This document shows, piece after piece, positions 46,538 through 55,587 of a stretch of DNA of 64,000 nt (its first letter is position 1; each line of letters starts with the position of its first letter). The translations under genes were made by a program, and so were the position numbers. The notes beneath the pieces are model-generated. The model saw only the letters and a program-made list of their open reading frames with translations. It was not told the DNA's origin and did not search any database. The stretch is from an uncultured Flavobacteriia bacterium (GTDB lineage Bacteria; Bacteroidota; Bacteroidia; Flavobacteriales_D; Crocinitomicaceae), in contig CALJTX010000047.1 in the NCBI GenBank assembly GCA_937975705.1, forward strand, positions 5,967-69,966, in the 5' to 3' direction.

Positions 46538-47017
46538 ATGGCTGAGCAACTTTTTTTTAGGTCCGAGGACAAAATCACACGCTATGCTGAGCTTCGGCCT
46601 CAGCTTGAGGCGCTTATTGGCTCAGAAACCGACGCAGTTGCCAATATGGCTAACTTTTGTGCGGCATTGAAGGAGGCATTTGGTTGGTTTTGGATTGGTT
46701 TTTACATCGTTCGAGAAGAGCAACTTGTGCTAGGTCCGTTCCAAGGCCCCATTGCTTGCACCCGAATACAGTACGGCAAAGGCGTTTGTGGCACGGCGTG
46801 GGCCGAGCAAAAAAGTCAACTTGTTGCCGACGTCCAGGCTTTTCCTGGGCATATCGCCTGCAGTGCTTTGTCAAAAAGTGAGTTGGTTGTGCCCATCTTC
46901 AAGGACCAACAAGTATGGGGTGTGCTCGACCTCGACAGCACTGTACTTGCCGATTTCAACCAGACCGATCAAATTGAATTAGAAAAATTAATGAAATGGT
47001 TCGCTGGGCATTTGTAA
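46538..47017 (+). CDS. msrC: Free methionine-(R)-sulfoxide reductase (GAF domain)
   Basis: 159 residues, one GAF domain. The three conserved redox Cys of fRMsr are present: Cys74 in PIACTRI, Cys84 in GKGVCGTAW (resolving pair) and Cys108 in GHIACSALS (catalytic), then SELVVPI and WGVLDLDS. It reduces free methionine-R-sulfoxide in the cytoplasm. It heads a seven-gene plus-strand operon, overlapping the next gene by 22 bases. Confidence 0.93.
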   Translation: MAEQLFFRSEDKITRYAELRPQLEALIGSETDAVANMANFCAALKEAFGWFWIGFYIVREEQLVLGPFQGPIACTRIQYGKGVCGTAWAEQKSQLVADVQAFPGHIACSALSKSELVVPIFKDQQVWGVLDLDSTVLADFNQTDQIELEKLMKWFAGHL

Positions 47018-48045
47018 TATTGGTTTTGGTATGTGCTTGCGCACAGGTTGGCACCATTACCGGCGGCCCAACAGACGAAGTAGCACCTCAAGTGCTATCT
47101 GAATCCATTTCAGACAAACAACGCAATGTCAGTACGAGCGAACAACTATTGGTCTTTGACGAATTTATCAAACTAGATCAACCCCAGCAACGCATCCAAC
47201 TCATGCCGGCAGATAGCCGCTTGCAGTACGAGCTCAAAGGCAAAACCCTGCGTATTCTATTCTTGGATGCTTTGCAACCCCAAACCACATACACACTCCT
47301 GAGCAACGGCGGTATCAAAGACCTTACCGAAGGAAACGATTCTTTAATGACCTGGACATTTTCTACCGGCCCGACCCTCGATTCGCTGGTCTTGACAGCC
47401 CGCGCCAAAGAATGGATCCCGAACAACAAGCCAAGTACGATTTACCTAGGTTTGTATCAGACCGACACCAGCCGCACTGCGCGCTACATCGGGCGCTTTG
47501 ATCCGCAAGGACAACTCCAATTGAAAGGTTTGAAAGAGGGCGCTTATTATCTAAAGGCCTACATCGATGAGAATCAAGACGGTACGTGTTCACAGACAGA
47601 AAGCCAAGATGCCCTTTTTAAACCAGTACTATTAAGTGAAGTTCAAAACGACACCCTTTCCTTTTTCCTCTCCAAACCCCAGAAAAGTGAGGATACCACG
47701 GTAATTACGGATTCCTTGACGCTTGCAAAACCATCGAGTTCGCTAATTATTCAGTTAGATACACTACCAGCCCACTTGTTGGCGGAACTTTATCTAGGCG
47801 ACGCACTCCAACAAAGTATACAAGTCCAATCCAAAACCTTTACGATAGATGCATTGCCTGCCGGGCTCTTCACACTCAGATTTGTTGCGGACCAAAATCA
47901 CAATCAAAAATGGGATGCCATTGACCTTCAAAAGCAAATGCGTGCCGAGGCCATTTATTATTACCCTGAAAAAATCAAAATTCGGCCCAACTGGGAACTT
48001 TCACTTCCGGTGAACATCCCGAAGGGCAGCTTGTTTACAAATTAA
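46996..48045 (+). CDS. Ig-like domain lipoprotein (Bacteroidota SbsA-Ig type)
   Basis: 349 residues. Lipoprotein signal (MVRWAFVILVLVCAC, mature Cys ~15) followed by QVGTITGGPTDEVAPQV, the start shared by a common Bacteroidota lipoprotein family. Residues ~25-125 form a bacterial Ig-like domain (SEQLLVFDEFIKL, LQPQTTYTLL, GNDSLMTWTFSTG). Later segments with DENQDG and DQNHNQKWD resemble small calcium-binding-like loops in DUF2141-type domains. Envelope-located; function unknown. Confidence 0.83.
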   Translation: MVRWAFVILVLVCACAQVGTITGGPTDEVAPQVLSESISDKQRNVSTSEQLLVFDEFIKLDQPQQRIQLMPADSRLQYELKGKTLRILFLDALQPQTTYTLLSNGGIKDLTEGNDSLMTWTFSTGPTLDSLVLTARAKEWIPNNKPSTIYLGLYQTDTSRTARYIGRFDPQGQLQLKGLKEGAYYLKAYIDENQDGTCSQTESQDALFKPVLLSEVQNDTLSFFLSKPQKSEDTTVITDSLTLAKPSSSLIIQLDTLPAHLLAELYLGDALQQSIQVQSKTFTIDALPAGLFTLRFVADQNHNQKWDAIDLQKQMRAEAIYYYPEKIKIRPNWELSLPVNIPKGSLFTN

Positions 48046-48051
48046 AATCTT

Positions 48052-48897
48052 ATGAAAAAACTACTCTTCGTTATCGCAGTTGGCTTATCGGCAAGTTTCA
48101 ACGCACAAGTATTGACCCCAAAAGCGAGCCCAGTTGCCAAACTTCAGCAAAAAGTTGGCCTAGCCGACATCCAAATTGACTACTCCAGACCAAGTGTAAA
48201 TGGACGTGTTATTTTTGGCGAACTCATTCCGTTTGGACAAACGTGGCGCTTGGGAGCAAACGAAAACACTAAAATCACGTCGAGTGAAGCGCTCATTTTT
48301 GGCAAAGACACCCTCAAAGCGGGCACTTATGCACTTTTTGCCAAACCGGGTCAAAGCAGCTGGGAATTTTATTTCTACACAGACTACAGCAATTGGGGCT
48401 TACCTGAAAAATGGGAAGACGCCAAGGTGGCTTTAAAAGTGACTGCAGCAGCGGAAACCAGTAAAGAATTTACAGAAAACCTTACCCTTCAACTAGAAGA
48501 CTTGAAATCGAGCAGTGCAAAAATCACCTTGACTTGGGCACAAACAAAAGTGACTTTACCATTTACGCTCGATACCAAAACCAAAGTTTTAGCGAGCATT
48601 GACAAAACAATGGCTGGCCCAAGTGCCAATGACTACCACCAAGCGGCCACCTATTATTTCAACGAGAAACTCGACCTTAAAAAAGCGCTCGAGTGGTCGA
48701 CAAAAGCAGTTGAACTCCGTGGCCCTTCTGCCTACTGGATGACCCGCCTTAAAGCACAACTTCAAGCAGCTAACGGCGACTATAAAGGCGCTATTGAAAC
48801 CGCAAAAATTTCTATGGAAGCTGCAAAAGCAGATGGCGACGACGCCTATGTGCTCGCCAACCAAAAATCTATAGACGAATGGTCTAAAAAACGCTAA
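48052..48897 (+). CDS. DUF2911 domain secreted protein with TPR-like C-terminus
   Basis: 281 residues. Signal peptide MKKLLFVIAVGLSASFNAQ. The DUF2911 domain (~24-170) has the typical IQIDYSRPSVNGRVIFG, PFGQTWRLGANENTKI, LKAGTYALFA, and WEFYFYTDYSNWG. The C-terminal ~100 residues form TPR-like helices (AATYYFNEKLDLKKALEWSTKA, NGDYKGAIETAKIS). Function of DUF2911 is not known; export to periplasm or beyond is likely. 6 bases separate it from each neighbour. Confidence 0.9.
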   Translation: MKKLLFVIAVGLSASFNAQVLTPKASPVAKLQQKVGLADIQIDYSRPSVNGRVIFGELIPFGQTWRLGANENTKITSSEALIFGKDTLKAGTYALFAKPGQSSWEFYFYTDYSNWGLPEKWEDAKVALKVTAAAETSKEFTENLTLQLEDLKSSSAKITLTWAQTKVTLPFTLDTKTKVLASIDKTMAGPSANDYHQAATYYFNEKLDLKKALEWSTKAVELRGPSAYWMTRLKAQLQAANGDYKGAIETAKISMEAAKADGDDAYVLANQKSIDEWSKKR

Positions 48898-48903
48898 GCC
48901 GCT

Positions 48904-49815
48904 TTGCTCCAACAATACCGCTATCATTTTTTGTTGCACCTCATCATTTTTATGTGGGGTTTCACCGGTATTTTGGGTAAACTCATCCACCTGGACGCGC
49001 TGCTCATTGTGTGGCACCGCCTTTGGATTGCTGCTTTGGCCCTCGGCATTTTCATGCTTTTCAAAAAAAGAATAGCTTTACCTAAAGGTCGGACGCTCTT
49101 TTGGAGTATTGTAGTCGGGTTAGTAGTGGCCCTCCACTGGCTAACGTTTTACACCGCTATTCAACTTTCAACGGCGTCACTCGGTATTCTTTGCTTGTCT
49201 ACCACTACCCTGCACGTCACTTGGCTCGAACCGCTCATCATGCGCAAACGCTTTTCTTGGATTGAATTTTCTATGGGCTTGCTCGTGATTGGCGGCATTT
49301 ATTTTGTGGCGCATGATTTCAAAGGAGAAGAACAAAAAGCAGTTTTAATCGGCCTGGTTTCGGCACTTTGTGCAGGCATCTTTTCTGTGGCCAATGGCAA
49401 ACTCGCCCAACAAACAGACACCGCAGCGCTCAGTTTCACTGAACTATCAACCGGGTTTTTGGCACTCAGTGCATTTTTTATCTTTCAGGGAAAAATGAGT
49501 CTTGAGTTGTTTGAAATGACGCGCTCAGACTTTTATTGGCTCTTGTTTCTCGGCATTCTCTGCACCTCATTTGCATTTTTAGCCACAATAGAAATTGTCA
49601 AGCGACTCGGCGCATTTAGCGTATCTTTGAGCATTAATTTAGAACCGATTTACACGATTATTTTAGCAATTGTGCTGCTTCAAGAGCACAAATTACTCCA
49701 AACTTCGTTTTATTGGGGCGCAGCCATGATTTTATCGGTTGTGCTCGCCAATGGTATTTGGAAACACAAACAACGTAAAAAAGCAACAACAAACTATGGA
49801 AATGCAGTACAATAA
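48904..49815 (+). CDS. EamA/DMT-family transporter
   Basis: 303 residues, about ten membrane helices in two EamA repeats (MWGFTGILGKLIHLDALLIV... and ...LGILCTSFAFLATIEIVKRL). The start is a TTG at 48904: the next ATG (codon 17) would remove half of the first helix and the preceding in-frame codon run hits the upstream stop. Exporters of this superfamily move amino acids or small metabolites; substrate unknown. Confidence 0.85.
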   Translation: MLQQYRYHFLLHLIIFMWGFTGILGKLIHLDALLIVWHRLWIAALALGIFMLFKKRIALPKGRTLFWSIVVGLVVALHWLTFYTAIQLSTASLGILCLSTTTLHVTWLEPLIMRKRFSWIEFSMGLLVIGGIYFVAHDFKGEEQKAVLIGLVSALCAGIFSVANGKLAQQTDTAALSFTELSTGFLALSAFFIFQGKMSLELFEMTRSDFYWLLFLGILCTSFAFLATIEIVKRLGAFSVSLSINLEPIYTIILAIVLLQEHKLLQTSFYWGAAMILSVVLANGIWKHKQRKKATTNYGNAVQ

Positions 49816-50785
49816 TTTGGGTAAAAGTGGCTTGCAAATCAGCCGTCTCTCTTTAGGGTCTTGGCTTACATTTGGCAAACAAATCAGTGACGACACCGCC
49901 GAAGCCCTCATGGACTACGCCTACGCACAAGGCATCAACTTCTTTGACAACGCGGAAATTTATGCCCGCGGAAAGAGCGAAGAGGTCATGGGTGCGATCC
50001 TCAAGAAAAAAGGTTGGTCCAGAGACTCCTACATTGTAAGTAGCAAAGCATTTTTCGGTACAGGAGGCGAATGGCCAACACAAAAAGGCTTGAGTCGCAA
50101 ACATTTAGTTGAAGCTTGCGAACAAGCCCTCAAGCGTTTTCAGCTCGACTACCTCGACTTATATTACTGTCACCGCCCAGACAAAAAAACACCAATCGAA
50201 GAAACCGTTTGGAGCATGCACCAGCTCATCATGCAAGGTAAAATCTTGTATTGGGGTACTTCAGAGTGGTCTGCACAAGAAATTATGGAAGCCCACCTCT
50301 TTGCCAAACAAAACCACTTGATTGGCCCAGTTGTTGAGCAGCCAGAATACAATATGTTTACCCGTGAAAAAGTAGAACTTGAGTTTTCACAAATCTATCA
50401 AACCGTAGGTTTAGGAACAACCATCTGGTCTCCTCTTGCCAGCGGTATCTTGAGCGGCAAATACAACGACAAATTTCCAGACGGTACCCGCTTGGGCATG
50501 GAAGGCCTCGAATGGCTCAAGGAGAAAAACCTGACCTCAGCCCGCATCCAATCTGTGCTTGCACTCACCGAACTCGCCAAAGAACTGGGTTTAAGTTTAC
50601 CCGTCATGAGCTTGGCGTGGTGCTTGAAAAATCCAAATGTATCTACTGTAATTCTCGGCGCGAGCAAACTCTACCAATTGGAGGAGAACATGCAAGCATT
50701 AAGTGCGCAAGAACTCCTCACGCCTGATGTCATGCAACGCATAGAAGAAATTTTACAAAACAAACCCGTATTCCCTCCTTATTAA
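49796..50785 (+). CDS. Aldo/keto reductase (Kv-beta-like)
   Basis: 329 residues. Starts at the ATG at 49796 or 49802 (MQYNNLGKSGLQISRLSLGS), within the end of the transporter gene. AKR catalytic set: Asp/Tyr in FFDNAEIYARGKSEE, Lys in IVSSKAFFG, His in DLYYCHRPD. NADPH-binding C-terminal VSTVILGASKLYQLEENMQA. Closest in layout to Kv-channel-beta-like bacterial reductases. Likely reduces small aldehydes or ketones; substrate unproven. Confidence 0.9.
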   Translation: MEMQYNNLGKSGLQISRLSLGSWLTFGKQISDDTAEALMDYAYAQGINFFDNAEIYARGKSEEVMGAILKKKGWSRDSYIVSSKAFFGTGGEWPTQKGLSRKHLVEACEQALKRFQLDYLDLYYCHRPDKKTPIEETVWSMHQLIMQGKILYWGTSEWSAQEIMEAHLFAKQNHLIGPVVEQPEYNMFTREKVELEFSQIYQTVGLGTTIWSPLASGILSGKYNDKFPDGTRLGMEGLEWLKEKNLTSARIQSVLALTELAKELGLSLPVMSLAWCLKNPNVSTVILGASKLYQLEENMQALSAQELLTPDVMQRIEEILQNKPVFPPY

Positions 50786-50796
50786 TCGTTTAACAC

Positions 50797-51807
50797 ATGA
50801 TCCAAACAGATATTATCATTATTGGTGCAGGCCCTGTTGGCTTATTTACAGTTTTTGAAGCCGGCTTACTCAAATTGCGCTGCCACCTCATCGATTCATT
50901 GCCACAACCTGGTGGGCAGTGTTCAGAAATCTACCCAAAAAAACCAATTTACGACATCCCTGGTTTTCCGTCCGTATTAGCCGGTGAGCTCATCGACAAC
51001 CTCATGGAGCAAGCAGCGCCATTTAAGCCAGGCTTTACGCTTGGTGAGGCCGCCATGACCATCGACAAAGACGAAGAAGGGCAATTTATTGTCACTACAG
51101 TAAGAGGTACCGCACACCGCGCACCTATTGTCATGATCGCAGGAGGTTTGGGCGTTTTTGAACCACGCAAACCACCTATTGCCAACATCACCGATTTCGA
51201 AGACAAAGGCGTTGAATACATCATCCGCAACCCAGAAATCTACCAAGATAAAGTATGCGTCATTGCCGGCGGAGGCGATTCAGCTCTAGATTGGTCTATT
51301 TACCTCGCCGAAAGAAAAATTGCAAAGCGCGTTGTTTTGGTACACCGCAGCAGTTCTTTCCGTGGTCACTTAGATTCTGTACAGCGCGTCATCGACATGG
51401 CTGAAAGCGGCGCCATTGACCTGGTCACCGAAGCAGAAGTAACGGGCCTCCAAGGTGCAGACCATCTCGAGCATGTAATCGTTACGCACCAAAAAGACGG
51501 AGAACGCAGCATTGCGGCCGATCATTTCATTCCTTTGTTTGGACTCAAACCAAGTCTCGGACCAATCGGCGATTGGGGCTTAGAAATTGAAAAAAGTGCG
51601 ATCAAAGTCAATACACTAGACTACTCCACGAACATCCCCGGCATTTATGCCATTGGCGATGTCAATACCTACGAGAACAAACTCAAACTGATTTTGTGTG
51701 GTTTCCACGAAGGCACGCTTGCGGTACAATCCGCTTTTGCGCGCATACATCCAGAGAAGAAAAACGTCTTGAAATACACAACCGTTAACGGTGTGAACGG
51801 CTTTTAA
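50797..51807 (+). CDS. Ferredoxin/flavodoxin-NADP+ reductase, thioredoxin-reductase-like (YumC type)
   Basis: 336 residues. FAD-binding GAGPVGLFTVFEA, PQPGGQCSEIYPKKPIYDIPG, NADPH-binding VIAGGGDSALDWSIYLA, FAD C-terminal IPGIYAIGDVNTYENKLKLI. The redox-active CxxC of thioredoxin reductase is absent, which marks the ferredoxin-NADP reductase group. Passes electrons between NADPH and ferredoxin or flavodoxin. Its C-terminal extension (YTTVNGVNGF) fits that group. Confidence 0.92.
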   Translation: MIQTDIIIIGAGPVGLFTVFEAGLLKLRCHLIDSLPQPGGQCSEIYPKKPIYDIPGFPSVLAGELIDNLMEQAAPFKPGFTLGEAAMTIDKDEEGQFIVTTVRGTAHRAPIVMIAGGLGVFEPRKPPIANITDFEDKGVEYIIRNPEIYQDKVCVIAGGGDSALDWSIYLAERKIAKRVVLVHRSSSFRGHLDSVQRVIDMAESGAIDLVTEAEVTGLQGADHLEHVIVTHQKDGERSIAADHFIPLFGLKPSLGPIGDWGLEIEKSAIKVNTLDYSTNIPGIYAIGDVNTYENKLKLILCGFHEGTLAVQSAFARIHPEKKNVLKYTTVNGVNGF

Positions 51808-51810
51808 TTG

Positions 51811-53148
51811 ATGAAAAACAAAACGGTTAATGCGGTTGCCATCCTCGGCATTATCTCCATTCTGAGCATTCTATCCGTTCAGTTTGTCTGGATCCACAAT
51901 ACCCGTCAGTTGCAGCAAGAATATATCAATATTCAGCAGCGCGAAGACAGCCTCAACTTGCGCGAATTTGCGCAACAGGCCAGAGCCGCGCTGCGCAATG
52001 TGCTTATTTCTGTCAATCAAAACGAAGATCCGAGTGCGGTATATGGTGCCATCAAACAAGTGAGCTATCAGCACTATACCGTAGAGGTCAATGACGAAAT
52101 ACAGCCGTTTTACCTCGAGACACTCCTCAAAAAAGAATTCTATCTACAAGACATCCAACAAGATTTCTTGTTCGGTATTTACGATTGCTTCACAGACTCC
52201 ATTGCGCTTTCTGGCTTGTATACCTTCGATAGCGACTCTATTTATGCAAAAAAGCCTCAAAAAACCACCGGAATTACGCCCGAAAGTCTCAACCTGACCA
52301 AAGACGGCCACTATTTTACAGTGTATTTTCCAAACCTAAAGCTCGACAAAATAGAAGCCGCTTCCAGTTTTTCACCACTGGTGTATTTGCTCATTGTAGT
52401 GGTATTTGTGGTGGTATTTTTTGCCTTCAGTATGGGTATTATCATTCGTCAAAAGCGCTTATCGGAGGTCAAAAACGACTTCATCAACAACATGACCCAC
52501 GAGCTCAAGACGCCAATTTCAACCATTAGCCTCTCAAGCGAACTGCTCTTGCGTCTAGAAGATAACGCCGATGCCGACCGCATGCGCAAATATGCGAGTA
52601 TCATTTACAAAGAAAACAAAAGACTCGAACAGCAAGTAGAGCGCGTGCTCAATATTGCCAAACTCGACAAAGATAAGGTCACGCTCAACAAAGAGGTCGT
52701 CTCGCTATACAGCATTCTCGACGACGTCAAGGAAAATTTTGACTTCAATCAAGCCACCGGCGGCGGACAATTTACGATTGCCAAAGAAACAGAACCTGCT
52801 GCGCTCATTGCCGACCCCGTTCACTTAACCAACGTTTTGTTTAACCTCGTAGACAACGCTGTCAAATATTGCAAAGTCGCACCACACATTCACGTGGTTG
52901 TGAAAGCAGAAAAAGAGGGCTTCAGAATCGAGATCCAAGACAACGGCATCGGCATCAAAAAAGAAGATTTACGCCTCATTTTTGATAAATTTTATCGCGT
53001 TCCGACAGGAAATATTCACGATGTCAAAGGGTTTGGTTTAGGGCTATACTACGTCAAACTGATCGTAGAAGCACACCACGGCAAGATTGACGCCAAAAGC
53101 ACACCTGAAAAAGGAACTACTTTTAGCTTGTGGTTACCTGCGCGGTAA
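51811..53148 (+). CDS. Sensor histidine kinase (two-helix membrane type)
   Basis: 445 residues from the ATG at 51811. Two membrane helices (~10-30, ~190-212) bracket a ~160-residue periplasmic sensor region. HisKA has MTHELKTPIST with His230; HATPase motifs are NLVDNAVKYC, IEIQDNGIGI, FDKFYR, GFGLGLYYVKLI, and GTTFSLWLP. No HAMP domain. No response regulator gene is next to it; in many Bacteroidota similar kinases are followed by an OmpR-type regulator. Confidence 0.93.
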   Translation: MKNKTVNAVAILGIISILSILSVQFVWIHNTRQLQQEYINIQQREDSLNLREFAQQARAALRNVLISVNQNEDPSAVYGAIKQVSYQHYTVEVNDEIQPFYLETLLKKEFYLQDIQQDFLFGIYDCFTDSIALSGLYTFDSDSIYAKKPQKTTGITPESLNLTKDGHYFTVYFPNLKLDKIEAASSFSPLVYLLIVVVFVVVFFAFSMGIIIRQKRLSEVKNDFINNMTHELKTPISTISLSSELLLRLEDNADADRMRKYASIIYKENKRLEQQVERVLNIAKLDKDKVTLNKEVVSLYSILDDVKENFDFNQATGGGQFTIAKETEPAALIADPVHLTNVLFNLVDNAVKYCKVAPHIHVVVKAEKEGFRIEIQDNGIGIKKEDLRLIFDKFYRVPTGNIHDVKGFGLGLYYVKLIVEAHHGKIDAKSTPEKGTTFSLWLPAR

Positions 53149-53535
53149 TTTCCCTGAACGTGTCAAGGTAGCGTCGGGCTGAGGATAAAGCCCTTTTCGT
53201 ATCATTGTTTTTGTTTTTGGGTCAAGTTGCAATTGCTCAGGAATCCCGGAACTTTCTCGATCAGCGTTGATCAGCAACGAAGCACTTGTTTTTTCCAATT
53301 GAAAGGTTGAGTTGTAGCGGTACGTTCCTATTTCAAAATAGACACTGTCTCGGTCTAGGTATACGCGCAAATTTGTGGCTTTGACGGCGATCATTTCTTG
53401 CCCCATGCGCACTTCATAGGTGGGAATTGTTCCTTCGTAAATGCCTCTGTATTTGCGTTTGAGGGTTTGGGTTTGCCCCAATGAAGGCGTGGTGGTGGCA
53501 AATACTAGAATAATCAACGTGGTCAATCTCAACAT
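53134..53535 (-). CDS. Small secreted protein of unknown function
   Basis: 133 residues from the ATG at 53535, chosen because a signal peptide starts there (MLRLTTLIILVFATTTPSLGQ). The mature part is a small beta-rich protein (RKYRGIYEGTIPTYEVRM, VYLDRDSVYFEIGTYRYN) that resembles no family I recognise. Tail-to-tail overlap of 15 bases with the kinase gene; divergent from thyA. Confidence 0.65.
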   Translation of the reverse strand: MLRLTTLIILVFATTTPSLGQTQTLKRKYRGIYEGTIPTYEVRMGQEMIAVKATNLRVYLDRDSVYFEIGTYRYNSTFQLEKTSASLLINADRESSGIPEQLQLDPKTKTMIRKGLYPQPDATLTRSGKLPRR

Positions 53536-53581
53536 AGGGCTAAAATAATTACTATTTTCGTAGTCTAGCAAGTTTTTGTCC

Positions 53582-54376
53582 ATGAAACAATACCACGACC
53601 TCCTTTCTCATATCCTCGAACACGGCGTTCAAAAAGAAGACCGTACAGGAACAGGCACCATTTCTGTGTTTGGTTACCAAATGCGTTTTGACCTATCAGA
53701 AGGATTTCCGTGTATCACGACCAAAAAACTGCATTTGCGCTCCATCATCCACGAATTATTGTGGTTTTTGAAAGGAGAGACCAATATTGCCTACCTCAAA
53801 GAAAATGGCGTGAGCATCTGGGACGAATGGGCCGACGCCAACGGAGAATTAGGTCCTGTTTACGGTTCACAATGGCGCAATTGGCCTACAGCAAGCGGAG
53901 AGCACATCGACCAAATTCAACAAGTCATTGATCAAATCAAGCACAATCCAGACTCTCGACGCATCATTGTTTCGGCCTGGAATGTCGGTGAAATTCCACA
54001 AATGAAATTGCCTCCTTGCCACGCATTTTTTCAATTCTACGTAGCCGATGGCAAATTGAGCTGTCAGTTGTATCAGCGCAGTGCCGATACATTTTTAGGC
54101 GTACCGTTCAATATCGCCTCTTATGCCCTACTCACCATGATGATGGCACAAGTTTGTGGACTTCAACCTGGCGATTTCATTCATACGCTTGGCGATGCGC
54201 ATTTGTACAGCAACCATATCGAACAAACAAAGCTGCAACTTTCTCGAGATTTCAGACCGCTGCCCACAATGCGCATCAACCCTGAAGTCAAGAACCTCTT
54301 TGACTTCAAATACGAAGATTTTGAATTGCTTAACTACGATCCGCATCCACATATTAAAGCCGCAGTAGCGATATGA
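53582..54376 (+). CDS. thyA: Thymidylate synthase
   Basis: 264 residues, the canonical bacterial length, from the ATG at 53582 (a TTG at 53576 is less likely). Key motifs: KEDRTGTGT, FPCITTKKLHLRSIIHELLW, DSRRIIVSAWN, catalytic Cys146 in PPCHAFFQFYV, QRSADTFLGVPFNIASYALL, and the C-terminal HPHIKAAVAI. It methylates dUMP to dTMP using methylene-THF. Coupled to folA by an ATGA overlap. Confidence 0.97.
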   Translation: MKQYHDLLSHILEHGVQKEDRTGTGTISVFGYQMRFDLSEGFPCITTKKLHLRSIIHELLWFLKGETNIAYLKENGVSIWDEWADANGELGPVYGSQWRNWPTASGEHIDQIQQVIDQIKHNPDSRRIIVSAWNVGEIPQMKLPPCHAFFQFYVADGKLSCQLYQRSADTFLGVPFNIASYALLTMMMAQVCGLQPGDFIHTLGDAHLYSNHIEQTKLQLSRDFRPLPTMRINPEVKNLFDFKYEDFELLNYDPHPHIKAAVAI

Positions 54377-54882
54377 TTGCTTCCCTCTCCATGATTGCCG
54401 CCCTAGATGCAGCAAACGGTATCGGTAAAAACAACGACCTGATGTGGAACCTGCCCTCAGATATGCAGTTTTTCAAAGACACCACCAAAGGACACGTCGT
54501 GATCATGGGCCGAAAAAACTATGATTCCATCCCCGAGAAATACAGACCCCTACCCGGACGCACGAATGTTGTCTTGAGCAGGCAGACAGATTTCGAAGCC
54601 GCTGGCTGTTTGGTATATGATTCCCTTGCCTCGTGTTTGCAAAATTTAGAATTGCGCGACGGACAAAAAGCGTTTATCATTGGGGGCGCGCAAATTTACG
54701 GCCTAGCATTAGAGAGTGGCTTGGTAAATGAAATATTCCTGACTCATATTGATAAGGTATACGATGCCGATACATTCTTCCCGGATTTTGAAGCTGCTAG
54801 CTATCAGAAAACCTTGCTATTTACACAAGCCATCGATGAAAAACACGAGGCCAATTTTGAGGTGTATCGCTACACCAAATAA
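54373..54882 (+). CDS. folA: Dihydrofolate reductase
   Basis: 169 residues. Motifs: IAALDAANGIGKNNDLMWNLPSDM, GHVVIMGRKNYDSIPEKYRPLPGRTNVVLSR, and FIIGGAQIYGLAL. Regenerates tetrahydrofolate from the dihydrofolate made by ThyA, hence the coupled gene order. Confidence 0.97.
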   Translation: MIASLSMIAALDAANGIGKNNDLMWNLPSDMQFFKDTTKGHVVIMGRKNYDSIPEKYRPLPGRTNVVLSRQTDFEAAGCLVYDSLASCLQNLELRDGQKAFIIGGAQIYGLALESGLVNEIFLTHIDKVYDADTFFPDFEAASYQKTLLFTQAIDEKHEANFEVYRYTK

Positions 54883-54906
54883 TACTTCAATAAGGAAGAA
54901 AATACT

Positions 54907-55587
54907 TTATTGAGGAATTAATGCCGTTGTAGCCAGCAGCGCAGCTGTTTCTGTTCTGAGCCGAAAAGCACTCATTTCTACTGCCTGATAACCAGATTGC
55001 AAAGCAAGTGAAATTTCTTGCGCTGAAAAATCGCCTTCCGGGCCAATCAAAAAGGGCTTGCCCGCGACAATTTTGGTCATTTTAATTTTTGGACCTTCAG
55101 AACAATGTCCGAAATAGCCCGAAGGCTCAGCCGCTATAAAATCTGAAAAACGCTGTAAGGGTTCAATTTCAGGAAGGTAAAATCTTTTGGACTGCTTCAT
55201 GGCCGCTACTGCAATTTTTTCAAGACGCTCTATATTGACTTGCTTGCGTTCGTTGTGTTCACAGTTCAGTAAAGAAAGTTTGGTGAGGCCGAGCTCAGTA
55301 GCTTTTTCTAAAAACCATTCTATGCGATCCATGTTTTTAGTGGGCGCCATAGCGATATGAACAACTGGGCTTGGCGCATGATGTACAACAGTTGTGAGGT
55401 GTAAGATACAGCGCTTGGGGTGTGCATCTTGGAGTAGGGCGTGTGCTTCTAGACCGCGACCATTGACCAATTGAATTTGTGCACCTGCTTGCATGCGCAA
55501 TACGCGTATGCAATGCTTGGACTCTTCCTCACTGAGTTGATAGTGCGTTTGTTCTGGTTGTAGCGTTGGTGCATAAAAAGTACTCAT
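54907..55587 (-). CDS. rsmE: 16S rRNA (uracil1498-N3)-methyltransferase
   Basis: 226 residues. SPOUT methyltransferase with N-terminal PUA-like domain (HCIRVLRMQAGAQIQLVNGRG) and C-terminal motifs DRIEWFLEKATELGLTKL, MKQSKRFYLPEI, FLIGPEGDFSAQE, and LRTETAALLATTAL. Methylates U1498 in 16S rRNA. Its ATG overlaps the holA stop by 4 bases. Confidence 0.95.
   Translation of the reverse strand: MSTFYAPTLQPEQTHYQLSEEESKHCIRVLRMQAGAQIQLVNGRGLEAHALLQDAHPKRCILHLTTVVHHAPSPVVHIAMAPTKNMDRIEWFLEKATELGLTKLSLLNCEHNERKQVNIERLEKIAVAAMKQSKRFYLPEIEPLQRFSDFIAAEPSGYFGHCSEGPKIKMTKIVAGKPFLIGPEGDFSAQEISLALQSGYQAVEMSAFRLRTETAALLATTALIPQ

Noticed and set aside
54888..54916. Terminator between folA and rsmE
   Set aside because: TCAATAA/TTATTGA can pair, but the loop is long, AT-rich and no T-run follows on either strand.
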